A stretch of DNA of 64,000 bases, taken from the NCBI RefSeq assembly GCF_036373705.1, contig NC_089867.1, positions 5,734,501-5,798,500 of the forward strand, written 5' to 3'. The notes under the pieces are model-generated. The model did not search any database, had not been told where the DNA came from, and was given only the letters and a program-made list of their open reading frames with translations. Positions 11,901 through 25,100 of the stretch are shown piece after piece. Both the position numbers and the translations under genes were made by a program. Position 1 is the first letter of the stretch. Every line of letters begins with the position of its first letter. This DNA comes from Amia ocellicauda (Eukaryota > Chordata > Actinopteri > Amiiformes > Amiidae).

Positions 11901-14900
11901 ATTAGTGCAATCTGACAGTAAATGTGGAACATTATGCATTTGGGCACATCACCTCTCCCCATTTTGAAAAAGTGTATGAACAGAAACCATGGCAATTTAC
12001 TTTTTTTTTTCTAGACTTTATGTGCCTGAGTTAATTTTGTGGTCCAGGTCATTATGCCCGTATAATAACACGCTAGAGCCCTGTTAAATCTTCATAAATG
12101 AGTAGATCTTGCAACTCTAAAGTGCATGATAATAAATCCAGCCATAATTAAGAACCCAAGCAAAGTACATCTCTTCGTATAGACCAGACTCATTTGCCTC
12201 AACATATGGCAGCTGCTAAATTCAAGACCCCGGACTTTTTGGATATCGTAAGGGCTGCTGTAATTCACAAGAAGGGCATCCAAACCTTTGATCGTTGCAA
12301 ACAATAGACACTTTGTCTCCCTCTGTATTAAAAACTGAAATCAGATGGAGAAGCTTAAGATTTGTATTTATTTATTTATTTAAATAAGCCCCAGTTGGAA
12401 AATTAAACTTTTTAAAAATATATAATTATATATCGACCACCTGTTTAGCATTAATTATGTGGTTTGGACCCCTGCATGGCTCTAATTAAAACCAGCCCTT
12501 TCAAATGCTTTTGAAGCAGGGCTTGTTTTCAGGTAATCAAAGTGAAAAGAAGGAGGTCTGTTGTTTATCGCTGTTGAAGTGTCAAAAGCATTTCAAGAGT
12601 TTATAATGTGTAAAACCAATATTAAGAAACTCAATTGCTGCCAAGCATTTCTTCTGTTCTTGTTACAGCTCTCTAGTTCAAGGCTCTCTGATAAATTCAA
12701 GGTCACCGAGAGCAAGAAAACGCGTATGAAACTGGACGTCTCGCTTGATTTTCTTCGCCATACAAAAGACTGTGCAATTTCCATTTGTTTGTGCCAACCC
12801 CGGCGCAATTTACTGCGAGACATGCCCCATGGTTTTATTTGATTACTTGAATGTTTTGTCGACTTCCCCTGTAGCTGTCCCCATGTCAAAAGTAATTTCA
12901 GTTTGGCAAACTGTGAAACCCCCAAGACTTGTTGCACAGATATCATTGGGAATCTTTAATTTAACTGCAAATGTACCAGTCTTTCCTAATCTAAACAATG
13001 GGACTGATGCAAAGTATAGATTTATTTTTATTTTTTATTTCTTATAAAGCACACTACAATGTCTTAATGTTGAAATGGTGAACAATATACCCTACATTGG
13101 CATTGCCTGCCTTAACACCCCCATAACCTATTCCTGAGAGCCTGTCATGTAGAATGGTTTATTGCAGTTTGTGTAAGAAAAAAAGATACAAGAAGATGCA
13201 TGTTTATGGCTCTTAAAGGTAAAGGCCTAATTGATTTTGATGCACATTGTATTCTGCATATTTTAGGTCTGACGAATGGGTTCTCAAGGGGATATCGGGA
13301 TACATCTACGGCCTGTACCTGAAGAAGACATTTGGAGTGAACGAGTACCGACACTGGATCAAAGAGGTTAGTCGGCACTTCTTATATGTGGGTAGAGGCT
13401 ATTTTTACTGGGATTGCTCACACTCACTGTTTGTAATTTGCTTGTCTTGAAGGAACTGGACAAAATAGTGGAGTATGAGCTGAAGACAGGAGGGGTTTTA
13501 CTGCACCCAACGTTTTGTAGTGGCAAAGAAAAGGATAAGTAAGTCTGTTACACATCTCTGAGGGAATATATAAGCACCTTAAAGTAACCTCTAACCTATA
13601 TACTTGCCATATATATTGTAATACATCTTGTAGCAACTTCAGTATCCATCCAGTAATGTAATGCAATTGTTGGTGCAGCAATGTATGTGCTTTCATGACG
13701 TAATAATTTTAAGTTATCTTTCAAATAGTTCCCAAAGGTCTATGGGTCATTACTTTTGACATGGAAACACATGAACAGACTGGATAAGGGCATCTGCCAA
13801 TAAATAAATAATAATAATAATAATAACAAAGCTGCTTGACCTACTTGGCCCACCCCCTATTATAGTCCAAGTACACGGACCTATTCTCCCTTGGGGAACT
13901 TTCTTCATTTCAGATAACCAATTTATATTTTCCCATTTATTCAGTTAAAGAATACATTAAATATTGCCATTAACGGTCAATGTACCAATTCATTCAGTCT
14001 TAATAAACATTTTGCCACATGTGCTGTGTAATTTAAATATAAAAAACAGTTTTCTTTAATGTCCTCTGTGTCCTATAAAAGTAGATTTTAAAAATTCTGA
14101 GTAGATTTTTATTTATTTATTCTGAACTGGCACAAATAAAACTTCTGTGCTTAAATTTCTGTGCATTTGGGAAGCATAGTCAATATTTATTACTCGGCTT
14201 TAGCAACAATTGAACTGTGATCCGAGAAAGCAAAATCAAATTAATGTTTAAACGCTCAACTCGGATGTTAATCAATATCCATGCAAACATTAAATCTCTT
14301 TTTATGGTTAAGTGCTTTACTCATTTTTCTGATGCTTAATATCATCTGTATAGGGCTGCATAGTAAAGTAATTGGTTCTTTCTAAGTGAAAACTGGTAGT
14401 TTATTTTAATTGAAATGTTTATTTGCATTTTTCAGTCCTACCCCACACCTGCACTTCTCAATCAAACACCCTCACACTCTGTCTTGGGAGTACTATAAGA
14501 TGTTCATGTGTAAAGCACACCTCGTCATGAGACTGATCGAAAACAGGATCAGCATGGAGTTCATGTTGCAGGTGAGCAGCTTGGTTTTATCTCCATTGTG
14601 GACTGCTGATCTTATAATAAGAATCTTGGCACGTTTCTAAAAGATTCACAGCAGTCTGATTAGTTCAGTGCTTTTTATGTTAATATAAACCACATCGTAG
14701 ATTATACTTGGATCTATATGTATGTATTGATGCATTTATGTTCTTCTGTTTTTAAGGTGTTCAACAAACTTTTGAGCCTGGCCAGCACGGCATCATCTCA
14801 AAAGTTCCAGTCTCACATGTGGAGTCAGATGCTGGTGTCCACGTCTGGATTTCTGAAATCCATCTCTAACGTCTCTGGGAAGGACATTGGGCCTCTGATA

Positions 14901-17900
14901 AAGCAGTGGGTGTATCCTTTCAGATCTGAGATGAATAAGACTGATTAATTGCAAGGCATATATAGCACAACTTAAGTCAACTAATGTACAGTTCAGATCT
15001 ATTCAGCTGGTTAGCATAGACTACCTTACTCTATCAGATTAACATTTTATTCATGTATATATTTTACTGTCTTAGTCATGTCGTTTTATTGGTAAATTAC
15101 TTAAATAATTAAACAAAGCTGTTTTATGAGTCACATTGTGCAAGAACACAATATTCATATATTATAACATATATTCTAAAGTAGTTTACACTTAACACAC
15201 TGTTACAGAGACCAGAGTGGGGTTGTGAAGTTCTTTGGCAGTTTTGCTTTTAACAGGAAAAGAAATGTACTTGAATTAGAAATTAAACAGGACTACACAA
15301 CATCAGGCACCCAGAAATATGTGGTAAGTTTGGATTTTTATAGATGCTATGGTGGGGGTGACAGGCCAGGTATTGGAGAGATTGCAGTGTCTCCTGTGTT
15401 TTGTTATATTTAAAACTTTAAACTGCTTAATTGAGACAGTCATTGGATCTAATTAGTCAAAATGTCCCCGTGTTCAAGGTGTCCAGTGATTGGTCCTTCA
15501 TTTTACATTTAGAAATAAAGAGAAGCTGTATGCACACAACCAACATGCATAGCTCTGGAAAAAATTAAGAGACCACTGCAATTTTGTTTTAAATCAGTAT
15601 CTCTACATGTATGGCAGACATTCCATTCCAGTGTCTGTTGAATTCCAACACAGGCACACCTCATTCTACTGAATGGTACTGATTAGGTGATCACCTGAAC
15701 CAAATCGTATTTAACAAGGAAAAATATAAAACCATTGCTGTGGTCATCACTATCCTCTTGCAATAGGACCAGCTGGATGGCAAAAACAGTGCTAGTAGTA
15801 CCTCGAAAGTAATCGGAATCAAAAAATAACTATTGACCATGCCAAAAGATTTGAAAAGGAAAGTTTTGAGTGAGGAAAAGAAGGGTTCAATTCTGGCTTT
15901 ACTGGCAGAGGGATACAGTGACAGCGGTTCATAAGAACAAGGTCAAGCAGCAGACATTGGGGACAACAAAGCTAGAGACCGGTAGAGGGTGAAAAGTACT
16001 CCACTGACCAGGATGACCGCCAACTCATTCAAATGTCACTCAACAACCGTAGGATGACATCAAGTGACCTACAAAAAGAATGGCAAATGGCAGCTGGGGT
16101 GAAGTGCACGGCGAGGACGTTTGAAATAGGCTCCTTGGGGCAGGGCAGGAGTTGTTCAAAGCTAGAAAAAGAGAAGCAAAGAAGAACCAGGCTGAGGTTT
16201 ACAAAAGACCATGAGGGTTGGACCATAGAGGACTGCAGTAAGGTCATCTTCACTGATGAGTCCAATTTTCAGCTTTGCCCAACACCTGGTCAGGCCTACA
16301 AGCCACAATGTCTTGCACCCACTGTGAATTTTGGTGGAGGATCGGCGATGATCTGGGGGTGCTTCAGCAATGCAAGAATCGGGCAGATTTGTCTTTGTGA
16401 AGGATGCATGAATCAAGCCATGTACAATGTTGTCCTGGAAGAAAAACTTCCTTCTGCTCTGACAATGTTCCCCAACTCTGAGGATTGTTTTTTCCAGCAG
16501 GACAATGCTCCATGCCACACAGCCAGGTCAATCAAGGTGTGGATGGAGGACCACCAGATCAAGACCCTGTCATGGCCAGCCCAATCTCCAGACCTAAACC
16601 CCATTGAAAACCTCTAGAATGTGATCAAGAGGAAGATGGATGGCCACAAGCCATCAAACAAAGCCGAGCTGCTTGAATTTTTGCACCAAGTGTGGCATAA
16701 AGTCACCCAACATGAATGTGAAAGACTGGTGGAGAGCATGCCAAGATGCATGAAAGCTGTGATTGAAAATCAGCGTTATTCCACCAAATATTGATTTCTA
16801 AACTCTTCCTAAGTTAAAACATTAGTGTGTGTTGTATAAAAATTAATATTAACTTATACATAATAACTTTACATTATTCAAGGTCTGACAACACTACATC
16901 TTTTTGTAATTTTGACCAGTTGTAATTTTCTGCAAATAAATGCTCAAAATTACAATATTTGTATTTGGAATTTGGGAGAAATGTTGTCAGTAGTTTATAG
17001 AATAAAACAAAAATGTAAATTTTACCCAAACACATACCTATAAATAGTAAAACCAGAGAAACTGATAATTTTGCAGTGGTCTCTTAATTGTTTCCAGAGC
17101 TGTATATCAGCCCCATTTGTATTTGGAAAAATACAATAAAGAGGGAACAGGAAGTCAACCTGGGAAGTTTGATATGCTGGGAACTGTGGTATCCTATTAG
17201 GGATTAGCCAATGTTTCTCTTACACCCGGTCTGTCTTTTCTGAAGGGCCCCATTAAAGTCACAGTGCAGGAACTGGATGGATCCTTCAACCACACTCTAC
17301 AGATCGAAGAAAACAGTCTCAAACATGACATCCCCTGCCATTCCAAGAGCAGACGGTAAAAGCACTCATTCTTGTATTCATATAATTTTTTCCCTTTTTG
17401 TTCAAAAGTTCAAAACCAAAAATCCAAAGCCTTTCTCAACACTGGCGGGTCACATTAGTTCCCTGTGTTACTGTGTTTTAAAAACAGTGCATAGGTGAAA
17501 TATTTAACCAATGTAGATGTTGTACTGATGGCAACGATATATTAGGATTCTTGGTTTTTTAATAATATAAGACTGTTCTGGCTACACAGAAATGTATTTG
17601 CATCTGGTCAAGCCTTTCCATTGCCTTTGTTTTATGTAAAGTCCTTTCTAAGCTACATAATTGACCGCTCAACCAGTACTGCGCAACTGTGTGCCTGAAT
17701 CAGGTTCTATGATAGAACGATGACATTACGGAATCTGTGTCTGCATATGTAACTTTTTCTTCTTAGTAAATTCAAATTCTAAATTATTTTCTTCATTACA
17801 GAAATAAGAAAAAGAAAATCCCCCTGATGAATGGAGAAGAAGTAGACATGGACCTGTCTGCAATGGAGTAAGTGTTGTCAGTAGTGTTGTGTGTGTGTCT

Positions 17901-19079
17901 TCTTGCCCCAAATCAGCTAGGAGTCCAATAACCCAGATACTGTTGTAAACTCTACAGTGTTGATCTTTTGGGTTCCTCACGGCTAGTCCCAGATTTATCG
18001 ATGCATATCAGCAAGTTTAATTCTTCAGCCTTATGTTTTTCCCTACAGAATTCAGGGCAACACAGGCAAGTGCAGGTTCTGGACTGGTCTCTCAGTATCT
18101 TACTTCAACTCTGACATAGGTACAGCAGCATCTGTGTGGTGACAATTTAGAACAACACCTGGATTATTCACAAACAAGTCTGTTCAGTTGTGTTGTGCAT
18201 TATAATACCGGTATTAACTGAGAAAGTCAAACCATATTTAATTGGGAAAGTCTGTTTTGATGACTTTTGCAATTGAAATGAAGTCGAGGCAAATTTGAAT
18301 AGGTGGCAGGAGATATGATTGTCTATAGTGCCTGAAACACATTACACCTGAAAGTTTATCTGAATCTGGCAAACATTAACCTATGTACACTGCAGTTCAC
18401 TTCAAAGGCCTTGTATTTTGTCGTAGGGAAAAAAAGATTTAAGCTTCTTAATGGGTGCATACCTTCTTTGAAATACAATTGAGGTCTGGGATAAATATTA
18501 GATTCACCAAAATTATTCCTACAGTAGTCATGATGCAAACCCTGATGCTGGTCGATGTGTGAGATTCGCGGAGAACAAATGAAACGTCGCATTGTTAGAA
18601 CAGAGGACTTAACTCACGCTCTCTGGTTCCAATCTCAGTGCGGACTCCCCGCTGCTGTGGATAAGGATCGACCCGGACATGTCGATCTTGAGGAAGGTGG
18701 AGTTCGAGCAGGCCGATTTCATGTGGCAGTACCAGCTGCGCTATGAGCGGGATGTGGTGGCTCAGGAGGAGGCCATCGGGGCTCTGGAGAAATTCCCAAC
18801 GCCAGCATCCCGGTTGGCGCTCACCGACATCCTGGAGCAGGAGCAGTGCTTCTACAAAGTCAGGATGCTGGCCTGCTTCTGCCTGGCTGAGGTGAGAGAG
18901 AGCTGAACACGACACACCGAGAGATGCAGGTGAAAGCGTTCACGCCCTTCCCTGGGAAGAATGGCACGTGGTGTAATAGAGATGGTTCCTTAAACTTTCG
19001 GCAATATGTTTTTCAGTTTGTTGAACATGGATTTCAGTCCGGTCATTATTTGTTTTATTTATTTATTTTTCTCTTAACA

Positions 19080-19134
<55 letters not shown>

Positions 19135-22100
19135 CCCTATCCATAGCCAGTATATACTTAAAAAAATATAAAATGTTGAATTTCTTTCCTTGAACATCGA
19201 GAGTAAGTGAATCTGCTACTCGCGTTGTGTGACAAGTTGTTTCTCTTCAGATGCACAGAAGGCGTTTGTACACGTTTATGTGGAAACATGCTGCAATCTC
19301 ACATATTTCTCCTAATTATGCCTCTTGTCAAACCAGATCCAATGGGTTTCATTAACTCCTAAGGCAGCCTTGCTTTCAAGCAGAAGGAAAACTTAATTTT
19401 GTTTGAGAAGGGTTTTAGAAAATCGGTCTTAGCTGTCCTTGGCCCCAGTGCTTCCCTAATTGGAAGGCTGTGGTCATTTGGGTCTCTCCTGGTTCCCTAT
19501 GTGCTCCAGGCTTTGAACACAGTCTATGCTGTTGTTTCAAGAGTAGAACAGCTGGAACGGCTCACAGCCAGTTTGAGGCAGTTCAAGCTACTGAATATTT
19601 CTATTTGCACTCTGAAGTACAACATCCTGAAGCGATAGTGTTCGCTACCTCTGGAGAGGCATAAGCCGCCTGCTTGATTAATATGAATTGTCCAATTTCC
19701 TGCTGGCACTGTAACGTCCTAATAAGTGAATGGAGCTGTGCCAGTCGCTAATTAATGATTTTCACTGCAGTAAGACGAGTAAAGCAGCCAGAACCCCATC
19801 ATCTTGTTTCCTTTCTTATTGCAATGAGCCAATAACAGTCTCCACACACGCACACACAACAAGAAGAAACCAGTATGCTTCAGATTTAATTTTATTACTT
19901 GCTAACTCTGCGTGTAGCGACCAGCATCAAACTACATCCTGTTCATTTGAGGTGGACTCCCAAGACAATTTCAGACATTAAGGTTTTCAAATGTATACTG
20001 CTTTAAACTCCTTGAGCCTCAAGCTGTTTTAAATGGCCCTTTCCTGCCCCTGGGCTGCCAATAGCTGTGAGACATTACTTTGAATCCTGAGGGAGGTTAG
20101 CAGCTGCTGGGACTGGTAGAAGGTAAGCTTTAGAGGCCCCAAGGTAATGTAGAAATGGTACGCAATGGTAAGAAAATAAGTAATACTCAATGAGCGTCAT
20201 CAGCTTGACTTTCCAGGGATTACTAGAAAGTGTCTAAGCTACTGATAACTGGAAAATAGGTATTCACTTAAGTAGCTTTTTCAATAGTTTAATTTCAGAA
20301 CTCATTATTGACTATTAAAGTAATTTATTAAAAATAAAACATGAGAAATTGTTTCCTCAGAAAATCTAAATCCAATGTAAAATAAATAATTGTTTCGGTT
20401 TAATTGACTGACACTGTTGTAAGGTGTAGAATCGAATCGGTGGTTGTGTTGGAAAGCAAAATGAAAGAAACTACATTGAATTATATTAACAGATTTAACG
20501 ATTTGATCATTACTGCTCTCTTTACATTAACACAATAACCACATTTGTTGTTAAAAATATATTTTTTCACTTTTAAAACTTCTTTACATTAATTCACTTC
20601 AGGAAAAGTTTTATTTACTCAATTGGGCAAACTTTTAATTTTTCTTGCCTTCAAACAGCATTCGTCTCTGAATAGAATCTGTTTAGAAATAAATCTAAAT
20701 TAATAGTAGAAAAAATATAATAGTAATATAAGACACGACTTTCTTCATCATATATGGGAACTGCTTCTGAGAATGAAAGTGTTTGCATTGTGCAATATTG
20801 TAACGTAACTCTTAAGTTCATGTACATTTCAGAGAAAATGTAATATTGCTCAAAAAAGAAAGCTTTGTCTTCTAAGAACAGATTTTCCAGTTGTCAGGTA
20901 GAAGTTGATGTTCAGTGAGTAGCTACAGTTAGAACTGGATTGATCAGGTTATTGTTATCTAGCTGCAGTATGATTCATAGCTCAGTCATTTAGGAGAGTT
21001 CAGCAGTCTCGCTCGCGTGTTTTGTCATGTCCAGTCCTGACGATCCCAGTGATGTGTTACAGATTGCAAACTCAATGGTGAGCACCTGGACAGGGCCACC
21101 TGCGATGAAGTCTCTCTTCACCAGGATGTTCTGCTGCAAGAGTTGTCCCAATATCGTCAAGACCAACAACTTCCTGAACTTTCAGAGCTACTTCCTCCAA
21201 AAGGTATAATTTCATTGGTGACGTGACCGAACACATCCTACTCTCTGCCTTTTAAAATGTGAACCTTAAACTACTGTGCACTTTCATTGTATGTCACGTG
21301 TTCTTTTTCATTTGCTTCTAGACCATGCCTGTTGCCATGGCTTTGCTTAGAGATGTGCACAATCTGTGTCCAAAGGAGGTTTTGAACTTCATTTTAGACC
21401 TCATTAAGTACAATGACAACCGGAAGAATAAGGTGAGGCCAGCCATGTTGTTGATTAGCGTTTATTTAGTGGAAAAATCATGCCACTGTCATTTTTGTCA
21501 GGCCACACTGTTTGGCACTCTAATCTTCAAACAATATCAAAACCCAAAATGGAATTTACTTCTAGTTATCCTGGGTTTATGTGACTGATGCAGAGATTTA
21601 GTTCGGCATCAATATTTTTAATCCTTTAGGTTGTACCTGTGACATACCCAACAGTGCAAAGGAATAGGAAGCTTAAGTTGCCTGAGGAATGCACAATTAC
21701 ACAGCTTTCAAGAACATCCAAAAAGAGAATTAAAGTATGTACTAATTGCTCTAATCCCCCCTTCAGTTTTCTGACAATTACTACCGTGCTGAGCTCATTG
21801 ACGCTCTGGCCAACTCGCTCACCCCGGCCATCAGCATCAACAACGAGGTGCGCACCGTGGACAACCTGAACGCCGATGTCCGCCTCATTCTGGAGGAGAT
21901 TACACGCTTCCTGAACATGGAGAAGCTACTCCCCAGCTACAGGAACATCATCACTGTTAGGTAACAATCCTTGGGGGCGGGGCGGGAGCTGGAAGGGGCC
22001 ATGTGTGCTTTGCCCCATAACATAATGTCCTGGGACTTTTTAAAGGCACCTGCAAATTCAGAGCCAAGCCTGCCCTTTAGTTAATTTCACTTGAAGATTA

Positions 22101-25100
22101 AAGGTATAAAAATAGATTTTTTTTAAAGGTTTAAAAATAGGCTTGTCCCTCTTTGGCCTTTGGCTGCATACAATACGGTGTAGGTGGTTCCCCGGTGAGT
22201 ATGGGAATGCAGTTGAATAAACATGCCTGGTGATTGTGTTTGATTAATAGGCCAAGTTATATCTGGACAAGATTACCTTCGATTTCGTCTTATACCTCTT
22301 TCAGCTATAGAAGTAGCCTTAAAGCCCAAAAGAATTTAACTGATAATGCTGAAGGAACTGCACATTTCTGACCCCTGCACTCCCTGCTAGATCCACTGTG
22401 AACACACCCGTTTGTGACTATTGTCAGGAGTGCCAGTGCTGGTTTTGTGGTACGGGTTGTTGTCTTCCAGTGCAAAGCTGAAAACACCCATTTCAAGCCA
22501 CATTAAAAGCCCTTTGTTGAGCTAATAAATGACAACAGTTCAATGGCATGATTTTGAGAATCTTTTCCATCGGGGGGTTTGACTTGCATTCATTATTAAG
22601 CAATCCCATTCTCATAAAGAACACAGACATATTTATAATGTACATCTTAAAGAAGGTGATAATTTGTCTTACTTTCAGGGCCTTCAAGCTGCAAAGTGTT
22701 TTCCTAAATAAACTTTTGCTACAAAATCAGTTTTCGATCAAGGGAAACCATTTGATTCTTCAGAAGATATTGAATCTCAGAATCTTGGCCTCTTGTATCA
22801 TCCTTGTCATCATCATTCTCGGCCTTTGTTGAACTACTGCTAGATGAAAGCCTCCCCAAGATGTTTCCACTTGTTTCAATTTGCAGTGTAATTTTTTCCA
22901 GGTCGTGCCAAGCAAAGTTTTTGATGTAATCTTCCCAACTTCTATGCAGTCTTGTTGTACTTAAACATGCTTATCCATTCAAAGAGTCATTTAATAGTCT
23001 TTCCCACTGTGCCTGTTAATGTCCTGAAATATTACCATGCACTCAGTATTTCTGTCTTCCCATTCAAACCCACGCATGATCCACTATATTATGGTGTTAC
23101 CAAGGGAACTTTTAGGTCAGAATACACTTTTTTGTGTCGTGTTTGTTCTCATTTTGCAAAATCAGCAGTTTTTGTCAAGGCCAGAGCTTGTTTGTAATTT
23201 GATTTCCATAGTACGTTCAGAGGTTACAGTACTTCAGTTTCACTAGATGCCCATATATTTCCTGTGTAGAGGTTTGTCTATTCCGTTGTGAAACTGATGA
23301 GAAAGTTGTGATTGAAATTGAACTCAAAGTGCAAATATTAGTCACAGAAAACTATATGCTTAATGTTTGCTTGGCAGGTGATGCACTGTTTGCCGTTTAA
23401 CCTAATGGCACTACCACCGACATGTGAAATGTGATTGTGCAGCTAAACATTACCATTAGTATCCTCAATTCCAAAACCTCTTAGTCACAGTCACAGTTGT
23501 GATTCCTTTCTTTTAATTCAGTTTTACCGATTTTCATTGTTCCAGCTGCCTGAAAGCCATCAGGACGCTGCAGAAGAACGGGCACATTCCCAGCGATCCG
23601 TCGCTCTTCAAAACCTACGCTGAGTACGGGCACTTTGTGGATGTGCGGATTGCGGCTTTGGAGGCTGTTGTTGATTACACACAAGGTACTGTCACGAGTT
23701 TGAGAACACTTGCAAGATCATTTAAAGCATATGTGTGTGATTCACTGCCTTTCAGAATTACTTCATTTATGGAATAAGATTGCTCTCTAGGAAAACACAT
23801 GGTTACATTGTAGTTACTACTATCGCACTTACATTTGCTTTTAACTTTTGAAGATGAAAAGCAATGCTGTTTGACATTTAATGCAGGTCATATGGTGTAT
23901 ATTTGTGTGTTTACTGCATCCTGCAACAAATGGCTTCCACCACTTCCACCTTTCCTCACATCCAGTATTTTTAGCAGGAACACAGAACTCAGAAATTAAT
24001 GCAATATAATATGCAACAAATATTACTTGAATATCAGGATAATGCTGATAATGTCCATTAAGGTCTTGTTGCCAGTTGTAACTCTTTGAGTCCCTCCATA
24101 AGACTTGCAGGCCTACTTTAAAGGTGGATCCAGGGGTATATTATATGCAAAAACAAAATTATTTTTATTTTATTAGAATTATTATTTCCATAAGCAGGAA
24201 GAGGCTTTTTCATCAGCTCTCAATGAAAAATGTTCAGACAGTTAACACAGAGTGGTGCCAGCATAGAAATCCACTGCCACTGATTTTAGTAACAGAATTA
24301 AGACTAATCTAATCTCTCAAAGGTTATGCATGTGAAACAGGTTGTCTTCAGTTGGTGAAGAATCACTTATTAATGGCAAGCCTGAATTCTCTTTACACAT
24401 CTGAACTGTTGTTTACTTGTTTGTAGTCCTGACTGAGTCCACCAAAGCGAAGCTGCACCTTTGCCAAACTGACTAAATGGCACCATTTATTTAGAAGAGC
24501 AACATTTATTTTTGCCCAGAGATATCAAGTCAATCAGGCAACAGTGGTAAATGGTTACAGTGAGGGAAAAAAGTATTTGATCCCCTGCTGATTTTGTACG
24601 TTTGCCCACTGACAAAGAAATTATCAGTCTATAATTTTAATGGTAGGTGTATTTTAACAGTGAGAGACAGAATAACAACAAAAAAATCCAGAAAAACACA
24701 TTTCAAAAAAGTTATAAATTGATTTGCATGTTAATGACGGAAATAAGTATTTGATCCCCTATCAATCAGCAAGATTTCTGGCTCCCAGGTGTCTTTTATA
24801 CAGGTAACGAGCTGAGATTAGGAGCACTCTCTTAAAGGGAGTGCTCCTAATCTCAGCTCGTTACCTGTATAAAAGACACCTGTCCACAGAAGCAATCAAT
24901 CAATCAGATTCCAAACTCTCCAACATGGCCAAGACCAAAGAGCTGTCCAAGGATGTCAGGGACAAGATTGTAGACCTACACAAGGCTGGAATGGGCTACA
25001 AGACCATCGCCAAGCAGCTTGGTGAGAAGGTGACAACAGTTGGTGCGATTATTCGCAAATGGAGGAAACACAAAATAACTGTCAGTCTCCCTCGGTCTGG

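Noticed and set aside
18049..18119. 71-nt exon candidate with a better donor (GTACAG)
   Set aside because: It stays open but its length breaks the frame into TAF2 exon 16; only the 21-nt form is kept, as a weak candidate.
18924..19193. 89-codon frame with a long IYIY run
   Set aside because: Product of the AT microsatellite.
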